Source of the DNA: an uncultured Caulobacteraceae bacterium
GTDB taxonomy: Bacteria; Pseudomonadota; Alphaproteobacteria; Caulobacterales; TH1-2
Direction of reading: 5' to 3'
Length of the DNA stretch: 9,121 bases
Assembly: GCA_937967425.1 (NCBI GenBank)
Contig: CALBST010000014.1
Coordinates: 1-9,121, forward strand
The translations under genes and the position numbers were made by a program. Positions 1-5,649 of this stretch are shown piece by piece (position 1 is the stretch's first letter; every line of letters begins with the position of its first letter). The notes below the pieces were generated by a model, which saw only the letters and a list, made by a program, of their open reading frames with translations, did no database searches and was not told the origin of the DNA.

Positions 1-3
1 CGC

Positions 4-390
4 TTGAAATCTCTCGAGCGCACGCTCACGGTGCAGACCATGCTCACGAGGGGGATGTTGCGCGATCGCGCGCGAGGCATGCGCAGGCAGACAAGCCGCG
101 CAGAGGAAGCGGTGTGGTCGCTGCTGCGGGGCAGGCGGATCAGCGGCGCAAAGTTTCGTCGACAGCATCCTATCCCGCCCTACATCGCAGACTTTGCCTG
201 CGTGGAAGCTAAACTGATTATCGAAGTGGATGGCCGTTCTCACGATGAGCGGGAGCAACTGGCGCACGACGCCGTGCGGACTGAAGCTTTATCCAAGGCA
301 GGTTGGCGTGTTTTGCGCGTGCGCGACGACGAGGTGTTTGCTGATGCGCAGTCGGTCGCGGCTAAGATACTGGAAGCTCTCGCTCGATGA
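4..390 (+). CDS. DUF559 endonuclease-fold protein (Vsr-like), start uncertain
   Basis: Small protein of the DUF559 family, which shares the restriction-endonuclease-like fold of very-short-patch-repair (Vsr) enzymes. Its biological role is not established. Numbering from the TTG at 4 (128 aa), the family signature is visible: RAEEAVWSLLRGRR at about 32-45, GAKFRRQHPIPPYIADFAC at 48-66 with Asp63, and KLIIEVDGRSH at 70-80 with Glu74, Asp76 and His80. The last two blocks give the D...ExD/H layout expected of the nuclease core. A Trp-Arg-Val-Leu-Arg strand and an acidic DDEV segment follow. The N-terminus is unsure: the frame is open to the left edge of the window, so the gene may begin outside it. 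ATG codons at 40 and 55 are alternatives giving 116 or 111 aa, closer to the usual start just before the RARxxRR block. The stop abuts the REP-like hairpin downstream. The family call is strong; nuclease activity is inferred. Confidence 0.85.
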   Translation: MKSLERTLTVQTMLTRGMLRDRARGMRRQTSRAEEAVWSLLRGRRISGAKFRRQHPIPPYIADFACVEAKLIIEVDGRSHDEREQLAHDAVRTEALSKAGWRVLRVRDDEVFADAQSVAAKILEALAR

Positions 391-391
391 A

Positions 392-524
392 CCCTCTCCC
401 TCCTTTGGGAGGGAGAGGGCAGGGCGAGGGTGGAGCGCTGGCGGGGCGTGACTAGCGCAGCGCCAGGCTGGGAGGATTCCGCGCCGCACCCTCACCTAAC
501 CTCTCCCGCAAATGCGGGAGAGGG
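392..524. repeat. REP-like doublet: two hairpins in inverted orientation
   Basis: The stretch between the DUF559 stop and the GNAT start holds two related hairpins facing each other. The left one has a perfect 12-bp stem (CCCTCTCCCTCC at 392-403 with GGAGGGAGAGGG at 408-419, loop TTTG). The right one has a perfect 11-bp stem (CCTCTCCCGCA at 500-510 with TGCGGGAGAGG at 513-523). Each carries a similar flank: AGGGCGAGGGTGG at 421-433 and, on the other strand, AGGTGAGGGTGC from 486-497. The pair is therefore an inverted duplication of one unit. The centre (435-466) has shorter complementary pieces such as CTGGCG/CGCCAG. No T-run follows either stem, so these are not canonical Rho-independent terminators. 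The pattern fits REP/BIME-type interspersed palindromes, but copy number elsewhere in the genome cannot be seen here. Confidence 0.7.
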
Positions 525-529
525 ACGAC

Positions 530-533
530 GGAG
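530..533 (+). promoter_or_regulatory. Shine-Dalgarno site supporting the TTG start at 540
   Basis: GGAG lies 6 nt upstream of TTG at 540, an ideal spacing. It decides the start of the GNAT gene: no ATG lies in frame near the N-terminus, and translation from this TTG gives the expected first beta-strand (IVAASF) of the fold. Confidence 0.65.
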
Positions 534-539
534 TGAATC

Positions 540-1004
540 TTGATCGTTGCCGCATCCTTCCCCACCGATCTCCCCGCGATCACCCAGCTCTTCCGCGCCT
601 ACGCCGCCTCACTCCCCATCGATCTCGGCTACCAGGGTTTTGACGAAGAGCTCGCGTCGTTACCAGGCAAGTACGCGTCGCCAGCAGGCGCGCTTCTCAG
701 TGCGCGCGATGCAAGCGGCGAAGCGCTCGGCTGCGTCGCCATGCGGCCGCTGGATGAGCCGGGCGTCTGTGAGATGAAGCGGCTCTACGTATCGCCAGCG
801 GGCAGGGGCCAAGGCCTCGGCAAGCAGCTTGCGCTCGCGATCATCGAGGCGGCGCGCGTCGCTGGTTATCGCGAGATGCGGTTGGATACGCTGGCGACGA
901 TGCAGGACGCGCGAAGGCTCTATCGCGCACTCGGCTTCATTGAAATCGGCGCCTATTACGAAACGCCGATCGAAAACACCGTGTTCATGAGCCTCGCGCT
1001 TTAG
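540..1004 (+). CDS. GNAT family N-acetyltransferase (TTG start)
   Basis: A 154-aa single-domain GNAT acyltransferase, the usual length for the family. It is expected to transfer an acetyl group from acetyl-CoA to an amine; the substrate is unknown. Visible features are an N-terminal strand-helix (IVAASFPTDLPAITQLFRAY, 2-21), a QGFDEELASLPG block at 32-43, and strand beta4 ending in CEMKRLYVSP (77-86). The acetyl-CoA pyrophosphate loop RGQGLG at 89-94 fits R/QxxGxG/A. The helix-strand MRLDTL (113-118) and the motif-B region ARRLYRALGFIEIGAYY (124-140) follow. The combination of QGFDEEL, MKRLYV and RLDTL places it in a subfamily common in alphaproteobacteria and other soil bacteria. The start is TTG with a good GGAG site. 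The gene is preceded by a REP-like doublet, and no terminator is obvious after it. Confidence 0.9.
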   Translation: MIVAASFPTDLPAITQLFRAYAASLPIDLGYQGFDEELASLPGKYASPAGALLSARDASGEALGCVAMRPLDEPGVCEMKRLYVSPAGRGQGLGKQLALAIIEAARVAGYREMRLDTLATMQDARRLYRALGFIEIGAYYETPIENTVFMSLAL

Positions 1005-1102
1005 CGACGGATGCCGTGCCTGGACGGACGAGGCGACAAAACGGGGGTGTTTTGCGATGGAGGGCGGTCGCGTGGACGCCGACCCGAGCGTAGATAACGG
1101 CT

Positions 1103-1648
1103 ATGCGTTTCGCTGTCGTTCCCGCGCTCCTTCTCGCGCTCGCCGCGTGTACGCAAGCGGTCGCGCCTGATTCGGACGTGGCGGCGACCGCAGAGGCCGA
1201 GCCGCACGCGACGCTCAGCGGCGACTACAAGCCGTCCTCCAACACGGCGCGCGCGATCACCGGCGCAATGGTGGTGCAGCGCGGCGGCGTAACCTTCGCG
1301 AACGGCGTCGTCCTCTACACGCGGGTGCTGAACCCACGCCGCGGCGGCGATCTCATTGCCAAGAACGGCGACAGCTTCGCGGCGGCGGTGCTGGGGCCGG
1401 GCACGCTGAATGTCGAACTGCGGCGGGTGACGGAGCAGGTCGTGCCGGATGGCGTGATCGGGCTCTGTGGGGCCGAGCGCCCGCAATACATTGCACTCGC
1501 GTTCGATGAGCGCGCGACGACGGTGTCGATGCTGGTGTTTGCGGGTGACGAGCCGCCGGGGCCGGACGCACTCGATAGCCGCGTCTGTGCACGTTTCGGC
1601 TATGCCGCGCCAGAGGGCGCGCGGACGCGTGAGGGCGTGGTGCTCTAA
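1103..1648 (+). CDS. Predicted lipoprotein, unknown function
   Basis: A 181-aa protein that I do not recognise beyond its targeting. It begins with a short basic n-region (MRF), a hydrophobic stretch (4-15) and a lipobox L13-A14-A15-C16. It should therefore be cleaved by signal peptidase II and lipidated at Cys16; the residue after Cys is Thr, which does not suggest Asp-type inner-membrane retention. A low-complexity Ala/Glu/Asp linker (about 17-37) leads to a beta-rich domain. That domain contains two further cysteines, Cys122 (GLCG) and Cys162 (VCARFGY), which could form a disulfide in the periplasm. The motif VSMLVFAGDEPPG (141-153) precedes the second cysteine. The ribosome binding site is weak. 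The stop TAA (1646-1648) overlaps the stop of the convergent cupin gene. Lipoprotein targeting is well supported; function is unknown. Confidence 0.75.
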   Translation: MRFAVVPALLLALAACTQAVAPDSDVAATAEAEPHATLSGDYKPSSNTARAITGAMVVQRGGVTFANGVVLYTRVLNPRRGGDLIAKNGDSFAAAVLGPGTLNVELRRVTEQVVPDGVIGLCGAERPQYIALAFDERATTVSMLVFAGDEPPGPDALDSRVCARFGYAAPEGARTREGVVL

Positions 1649-2133
1649 TCGGGCTTGCCGAGCGGCTTGGTGGGTTCGCCCAATTCGTAGAACTCGGCGC
1701 CTCTCTCGGTTTGCATGAGCAGATAGCGTTTCTGGAGTTCGGGGTAGGAGACCACGTCGATCGGCTTGTCCTCGCCACCCATGAGATAGACGCACTCCTC
1801 TTCGAACGTGTTGCGCAGGAGGTGAGGGACGCTGGGGGTTGCGAAACCCATGAAGTCGCCCGGACCGACCTCGCTGGTCTTGCCGTCAATTTCGGCGATG
1901 GCGCGGCCGGAGATGATGTAGATCCATTCCTCTTCGAGCATGTGGGCGTGATAGGCGAAGCTGTCCTTGCCGGGCGGCAGGCGCACGAGGCTGACATGCG
2001 CGCGGCTCATGCCGGCGAGACGTGAGAGACCGACGGCGCGGAAAAGCGAGTTCGGGTTGAGCTTTTGCGTAAACGGGCGGAACGCCGCTTGCTGTTCGGA
2101 GGCGCGCCACAAGGGCTTCTTGGACTCGGGCAT
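1645..2133 (-). CDS. Cupin domain protein
   Basis: A 162-aa single-domain cupin. A double-stranded beta-helix barrel with a metal site is expected; the reaction or ligand is not predictable. Motif 1 is visible as Gly55...H62-A-H64...E69...G76 (YHAHMLEEEWIYIISG), supplying the two His and the Glu metal ligands. Motif 2 is G90-P-G92-D...P100...H104...N108, supplying the third His. The N-terminal 50 residues form a pre-barrel segment (residues 24-40 include LNPNSLFRAVGLSRLAG). The frame stays open far upstream through the bpt gene. The ATG at 2133 is chosen because AAGG (2140-2143) sits 6 nt before it and the family-like sequence begins there. It lies downstream of bpt on the same strand, about 107 nt away, so the two may be co-transcribed. 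Its stop TAG overlaps that of the convergent lipoprotein gene. Confidence 0.88.
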   Translation of the reverse strand: MPESKKPLWRASEQQAAFRPFTQKLNPNSLFRAVGLSRLAGMSRAHVSLVRLPPGKDSFAYHAHMLEEEWIYIISGRAIAEIDGKTSEVGPGDFMGFATPSVPHLLRNTFEEECVYLMGGEDKPIDVVSYPELQKRYLLMQTERGAEFYELGEPTKPLGKPD

Positions 2134-2140
2134 GCTCAAC

Positions 2141-2237
2141 CTTGGACCGCCGGTATCCTCACAGGCAAGGATGGTTGATCTTCGACGGACGGTGCGAATT
2201 GAAACGTCGCTGCCGGAGAGGACGCCGGCGGTCCAAG
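2141..2237. repeat. 97-nt element with imperfect 20-bp terminal inverted repeats
   Basis: CTTGGACCGCCGGTATCCTC at 2141-2160 is matched on the opposite strand by 2218-2237 (18 of 20 positions, including 13 consecutive outer bases). The loop is 57 nt. Each arm is itself partly palindromic around CCGCCGG/CCGGCGG. The element fills almost the whole bpt-cupin intergenic region: its right arm ends 3 nt from the bpt stop codon, and its left arm overlaps the cupin ribosome binding site. It could be a REP-like palindrome, a miniature inverted-repeat element remnant, or a long RNA stem in the bpt-cupin message. No T-tract makes it a standard terminator. Confidence 0.6.
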
Positions 2238-2240
2238 AAA

Positions 2241-2984
2241 CTAGAACTGCACCGGTTCGTAAGGGCGCCACTCGCCGCCGAGCAAAAGCTCCAGCGGCCG
2301 GAACTCGGCCTTGTAGTGCATCTTGTCGGACCCGGGGATCCAGTAGCCGAGATAGAGATAGCCGAAGCCCGCGGCGCGGGCCTGCTGGATGTGGTCGAGG
2401 ATGATGTAGACGCCGAGGCTGCGGCGGCCCTCGTCCGGGTCGAAGAACGAGTAGACCATCGAGAGGCCGTCGCCGAGCGCATCGACAAGCGCGGCAGCGG
2501 CCAGCTCGCCTTTGTTGGGCCCGTCGCTGAAGCGGTATTCGACGATATGCGTGTGGACGGCGGATTCCTCGACCATCGCGGCAAAGTCGGTGAAACTCAT
2601 GTCGGCCATGCCGCCATCGGCGTGGCGTGAGACCAGATAGCGGCGCAGTAGGAAGAACTGTTCTTCGGTGGCCTCGGCCGGGCGAAGGGCGCGTGTGAGA
2701 TCGGCGTTGCGCAGCATGATCTTGCGCCAACGGCGGCTGAACTCGAATTTCTCAACCGGCACGCGCGCCGAGATGCAGGCGTCGCACGCATCGCAGGATG
2801 GCCTGTAAGCGATGTTTTGCGAGCGGCGGAAACCGGCGTTGGTCAGAACGTCATGCAGCTCGGTGGCTTCGATGCCATCGAGCGCGGTGAAAACTTTGCG
2901 TTCTTTCCGGCCCGGCAAATAGGGGCACGGAGACGGCGCTGTCAGAAAGAAGCGCAGATTCTTAGTTGGAAATGGCTTCGTCAC
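2241..2984 (-). CDS. bpt: Aspartate/glutamate leucyltransferase (ATE/Bpt family)
   Basis: Transfers leucine (or, in some members, arginine) from aminoacyl-tRNA to proteins with N-terminal Asp or Glu, creating destabilising N-degrons read by ClpS for ClpAP proteolysis in the cytoplasm. The 247-aa length is typical. The N-terminal ATE domain shows FFLTAPSPCPYLPGRKERKVF (12-32, with Cys20) and YRPSCDACDAC (60-70, with Cys64, Cys67 and Cys70), the cysteines of the conserved metal/Fe-S-type site. The C-terminal ATE domain shows RYLVSRHADGGMADM (115-129), VYSFFDPDEGRRSLGVYIIL (177-196) and GYWIPGSDKMHYKAEFRPLE (213-232). The start is GTG at 2984; an in-frame stop lies 34-36 nt upstream, and no ATG is available in frame. 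The Shine-Dalgarno site is weak. The gene probably shares a promoter region with the divergent 73-aa gene and precedes the cupin gene. Leu versus Arg specificity is not decidable here. Confidence 0.95.
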   Translation of the reverse strand: MTKPFPTKNLRFFLTAPSPCPYLPGRKERKVFTALDGIEATELHDVLTNAGFRRSQNIAYRPSCDACDACISARVPVEKFEFSRRWRKIMLRNADLTRALRPAEATEEQFFLLRRYLVSRHADGGMADMSFTDFAAMVEESAVHTHIVEYRFSDGPNKGELAAAALVDALGDGLSMVYSFFDPDEGRRSLGVYIILDHIQQARAAGFGYLYLGYWIPGSDKMHYKAEFRPLELLLGGEWRPYEPVQF

Positions 2985-3201
2985 GTCAAAGGCATGGTCG
3001 CCGAACCTTTCACGGCGTCAAGACAGCTCACGCATTGCACGCTGTTAGACTTAATGAAGCCTTGTCGGTTCCGTCTCCGGTCTAAAAAACTTTCCACACA
3101 CCACGATTATCTCTCCGAATTGGGGAAATCTCTGTTATCGTCTCATCATCTGCCGTGCGGACTGGGGGAGCTGTTCGGCCCGAAGCAGACGGAGAGCGTC
3201 C
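2985..3201. promoter_or_regulatory. Divergent intergenic region between bpt and the 73-aa gene
   Basis: A 217-nt non-coding stretch with clearly lower GC than its surroundings, especially about 3045-3155. It must hold the promoters for bpt (leftward) and the small gene (rightward). Visible features are a TTGACG hexamer on the minus strand (3014-3019), and a pair of similar segments TTATCTCTC (3107-3115) and TTATCGTCTC (3136-3145) that could be direct-repeat operator half-sites. I cannot fix exact -35/-10 pairs with confidence, and there is no tRNA or other RNA gene that I can fold here. A good GGAG site at 3191-3194 belongs to the small gene. Confidence 0.35.
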
Positions 3202-3423
3202 ATGACGCAGCCTGTGACGGCCATTTTATCGCGCCAAGGCGAACTTGCCGCCAAGGCCCGCCAGTTCACGAACGACACCAATGAGGCCAGCCTGTTGGTG
3301 GGGCGGGTGGTTTCCCGCGCGCTAAGCACATTCAAGGGCGCCGAAACAGACGAGGTGATCACGCACGCCATGCGGCGCGATCTGGATCGGCTCATCGAAC
3401 AGCTAAAGAAGGCGCGCCACTAA
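3202..3423 (+). CDS. Small protein resembling sigma-70 region 2.1-2.2
   Basis: A 73-aa protein I do not recognise as a named family. It has a convincing start: GGAG at 3191-3194, 7 nt before ATG. Residues 15-44 (LAAKARQFTNDTNEA... continuing to STF) follow the spacing of the first two helices of ECF sigma region 2, where the usual pattern is ARxxTxDxxxAxxLVQxxxxRAxxxF. Here A19-R20-x-x-T23-x-D25-x-x-x-A29-x-x-L32-V33 and R39-A40-x-x-x-F44 match. The remainder (AETDEVITHAMRRDLDRLIEQLKK) looks like one further amphipathic helix. There is no region 2.3/2.4 or region 4, so it cannot be a working sigma factor. It might be a sigma-like regulator, or simply a helical protein with chance similarity. 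The stop overlaps that of msrB by four bases. Confidence 0.7.
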   Translation: MTQPVTAILSRQGELAAKARQFTNDTNEASLLVGRVVSRALSTFKGAETDEVITHAMRRDLDRLIEQLKKARH

Positions 3424-3893
3424 GCGGCTAAGCGCTCCGCGCGGCCGAGCGGATCCGGCAGCGCTTCGCCATCGGCCACGAATTGCAGCGATACTGAATT
3501 GATGCAGTAACGCAGGCCGCCAGCTTGGCGCGGACCGTCTGGGAAGACGTGACCCTGGTGGCTGTCGCAGCGGGCGCAGCGGGTTTCGATCCGGCGCATG
3601 CCGTAGGAATTGTCCTCCACGCCGATGACGTGCTTGGGATCGAACGGGCCGGTGAAGCTGGGCCAGCCGGTGCCGCTTTCGAATTTCGCGTCCTGGCGGA
3701 AAAGCGGCAGCCCGCAGAGACGGCAGCAATAAACGCCCGCATTCTTCTGATTGAGCAGCCCGCCGCAGAACGGCGCCTCGGTGCCATGATGCAGCAGCAC
3801 GCGGCGTTCTTCCTCGTTGAGCCCCGCCTCGAGTCGCGCGCGCTGTTGCGCCGTGGGCGGGGTGAGATCGAAGCCGGAAGCAGAAAGGGTCAT
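3420..3893 (-). CDS. msrB: Peptide-methionine (R)-S-oxide reductase MsrB
   Basis: Reduces the R epimer of methionine sulfoxide in proteins back to methionine, repairing oxidative damage. The 157-aa length is normal for a free-standing MsrB. The structural zinc site is complete: Cys57/Cys60 (CRLC) and Cys106/Cys109 (CARC). The substrate pocket GTGWPSF is at 74-80. The HVFPDGP segment is at 115-121, and the catalytic RYCINSVSL places the nucleophile at Cys130. The position that holds a resolving cysteine in many MsrBs (CGWPSF) is Thr75 here. Recycling therefore probably uses direct thioredoxin/glutaredoxin reduction or another cysteine. No signal peptide is visible, so it is likely cytoplasmic. 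It lies 50 nt downstream of the basic 135-aa gene on the same strand and may be the last gene of that transcript. The ATG at 3893 has only a weak upstream AGG. Confidence 0.97.
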   Translation of the reverse strand: MTLSASGFDLTPPTAQQRARLEAGLNEEERRVLLHHGTEAPFCGGLLNQKNAGVYCCRLCGLPLFRQDAKFESGTGWPSFTGPFDPKHVIGVEDNSYGMRRIETRCARCDSHQGHVFPDGPRQAGGLRYCINSVSLQFVADGEALPDPLGRAERLAA

Positions 3894-3943
3894 GCGCGCC
3901 TATGTGGTGAACGGCGTCTAATTCGTCCAGTGCGTTGGCCGAG

Positions 3944-4351
3944 TTACACGACGCCGTCGCTGCCGCCGTAGAGCTTGCTTAGCTGCGTTACGAGGCTCTT
4001 GGCGCCGGCGCTGATCTGATCGTCGCTGAATTTGGTGCGGAGCTGGCGCGTGGCGTCAGCAAGGCCCTTGGGCTGATAGCTCAGCTTGCGTTTGTACTTC
4101 TTGGCGATGTGCTCGATCAGCAGGTCGGCCTTCTCCTGAGCGGGGCCAAGGATTGGCTTCAGCGTCTGCTCAAGTTCGCGGACCAGCGGGTCGCCTTTCG
4201 GTTTCGCCTTCTTCTTTGGCGGCAACGCCGCGGCGAGCAGGACGCGATCCGTGTTCGCGCGGGCAAGTGCGAATATGCGCTTCAGTTCTGCGCGCGGGCG
4301 TCGGCCCAAGGCCGCGCGGAGCAGTTTGGCGTCGGTTGGCTTCAAACTCAT
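3944..4351 (-). CDS. Basic 135-aa protein coupled to the TIR-ParA gene, unknown function
   Basis: I do not recognise a named family. The protein is strongly basic, about 29 Lys+Arg against 13 Asp+Glu. Its N-terminal helical region is MSLKPTDAKLLRAALGRRPR followed by AELKRIFALARANTDRVLLAAAL. A Lys/Pro linker PPKKKAKPKG comes next (44-53), then a helical C-terminal half with the cluster AKKYKRKLSYQPKG (83-96). No signal peptide or membrane segment is seen. Its ATG overlaps the stop of the upstream TIR-ParA gene as ATGA (4348-4351), the hallmark of translational coupling, so the two products are probably made in fixed ratio and may act together. By analogy with ParA/ParB pairs, a small basic partner could bind DNA or stimulate the ATPase. 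The ALGRR stretch near the N-terminus loosely recalls ATPase-activating Arg motifs in ParB N-termini, but that is speculation. Confidence 0.8.
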   Translation of the reverse strand: MSLKPTDAKLLRAALGRRPRAELKRIFALARANTDRVLLAAALPPKKKAKPKGDPLVRELEQTLKPILGPAQEKADLLIEHIAKKYKRKLSYQPKGLADATRQLRTKFSDDQISAGAKSLVTQLSKLYGGSDGVV

Positions 4352-5622
4352 GGCGCGGCCCGGCGGAGAATGGCGGCGGCGGCGCGGGTGAGCGCCTCCT
4401 TCGCCGGGCGTCCTCCGACGCGCATCATCGCGGTGACATTGATCGGGTTGGCGGCGAAGCGCTCCGTGGGCGCCGAGCGCAACACCGCCGAATACGGGAC
4501 CTCGTCCGGCAAGAGTGCGCTGCCAAAAAAGGGTGCGCTGCTAATTTCAGAGCGTGTCAGCGTATCGGCGTCGCCAGTTTCTCCGGATCGGGTGCGGTCG
4601 TTCACACCGTTCAGGAGGACGGAGAATTCCTCGCTGCGCAACGGCCTTCCCCTGACCTCACGCACCACATGTTCCAGCATGTTCAAACCGGTGAGCGAGT
4701 ATTTTTCCGGGCGGACCGGCGCGACGATGTGATCGGCGGTGGTGATCGCCAGACGGGTGAGGAAGGTGGCGCAGGGATTGGAGTCGATGATGACCGCGTC
4801 GGAGCGCGCCCGGAGAGCGGCAATGAGTGCTCGGAAGCGGGTGAAGGCTTCGGCCTTGTCGCGATCCGGGCGTGTGTCGAGGGTGAATTCGAACAGGCGC
4901 TCGTCGCCGGCTACAAGTTCGAAGTTCGGCGCCTTGGCGCTGCGGCGGGCGCGGTTGAGCGGGATCGAGATGGCGCCGAAATCAGCGCGCGGGGTCGAAT
5001 GATCGCCGCGTGCGTTCAAGATGCCATAGAGCGTGTGGTTGCGATCACGGATGCGGTTTCGTTCGCCGGGGGAGAGAAAATACTGGGTGAGGTTGTGCTG
5101 GGGATCGAGGTCGATGAACGAGATCGCGCGTTTATCGGCCAAGTGCGCGGCGGCGAACAAATTTGCCGCGAGCACAGTCTTGCCGACGCCGCCCTTGATG
5201 TTGAGCATGGCGATGACGCGGCCGCGGCTCTTTGAAGCGCGCGCCTGGTCGACGATCTTCGCGAGCGCCTCGGAGCGCGCGCCTAATCGGAGATCGACAA
5301 AAGTCGCTGGGTCGAGGGTTTGGTTGAACCAGGAGTCAGCGGCGAGATCGGCGGTTTTTACCACGACAATGGTGCGGCCGTTGTTCAGCGCAGCCGCGAC
5401 CTCGCGGCGGATCCAGGCGCTCTCCTGGGCCGCGGGTGAAGCGAGCACGACGACGACAGCCGCTTGTCCTATGGCCTGAACCAGCGCGCCGAGCTTGTCC
5501 TGAATCCGAAACTCGGGGCCGGAGCGTGACACCGCCCAGCCGTGATGTTCGAGTTCGGCAGCGACGGCATGGGCGGCATCAGCATCGTCCGGTTCGAAGG
5601 CGAGATACGCCGCAATTGCCAT
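4348..5622 (-). CDS. TIR domain-ParA-type ATPase fusion protein
   Basis: A 424-aa two-domain protein. Residues 1-125 are a TIR-type domain: strand AYLAFE at 4-9, strand VVVVLASP at 56-63, then S62-x5-S68-x-W70-x3-E74. Glu74 occupies the position of the NADase glutamate in catalytic TIR domains, and TIVVVKTADL plus FVDLRL close the fold. Residues 134-420 are a ParA/MinD-like ATPase. Its deviant Walker A is KGGVGKT (143-149, signature Lys143), followed by DLDPQHNLTQYF (171-182) and the Walker B-like AVIIDSNP (276-283). The segment IVAPVRPEKYSLTGLNMLEH (299-318) is typical of ParA. The usual ParA DTPP/DCPP motif is DSNP here. Full-length and intact. Its stop overlaps the basic partner gene. The likely role is NAD-cleaving or signalling activity gated by an ATP-dependent switch on DNA or a partner. 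Fold assignments are strong; a defence role is inferred. A chromosome-segregation role is unlikely given the TIR fusion. Confidence 0.9.
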   Translation of the reverse strand: MAIAAYLAFEPDDADAAHAVAAELEHHGWAVSRSGPEFRIQDKLGALVQAIGQAAVVVVLASPAAQESAWIRREVAAALNNGRTIVVVKTADLAADSWFNQTLDPATFVDLRLGARSEALAKIVDQARASKSRGRVIAMLNIKGGVGKTVLAANLFAAAHLADKRAISFIDLDPQHNLTQYFLSPGERNRIRDRNHTLYGILNARGDHSTPRADFGAISIPLNRARRSAKAPNFELVAGDERLFEFTLDTRPDRDKAEAFTRFRALIAALRARSDAVIIDSNPCATFLTRLAITTADHIVAPVRPEKYSLTGLNMLEHVVREVRGRPLRSEEFSVLLNGVNDRTRSGETGDADTLTRSEISSAPFFGSALLPDEVPYSAVLRSAPTERFAANPINVTAMMRVGGRPAKEALTRAAAAILRRAAP

Positions 5623-5649
5623 GAAGTGTCCGTTTACCTGTCTGCGGGG

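Noticed and set aside
392..419. Left REP-like hairpin as a Rho-independent terminator of the DUF559 gene
   Set aside because: The stem is strong but is followed by CAGGGCGAGGG rather than a T-tract.
1037..1054. Possible small terminator CAAAAC-GGGGGT-GTTTTG after the GNAT gene
   Set aside because: The stem is only six bases, AT-rich, and has no T-run after it, so it is too weak to call.
1645..2730. Long minus-strand frame of 361 codons joining part of the bpt region to the cupin
   Set aside because: Its first two thirds are a shadow of bpt in another frame. The cupin begins at 2133 with its own Shine-Dalgarno site.
4153..5235. 360-codon plus-strand frame opposite TIR-ParA
   Set aside because: It is low-complexity Arg/Gly/Ala-rich sequence with no motifs, a typical antisense shadow of a high-GC gene.
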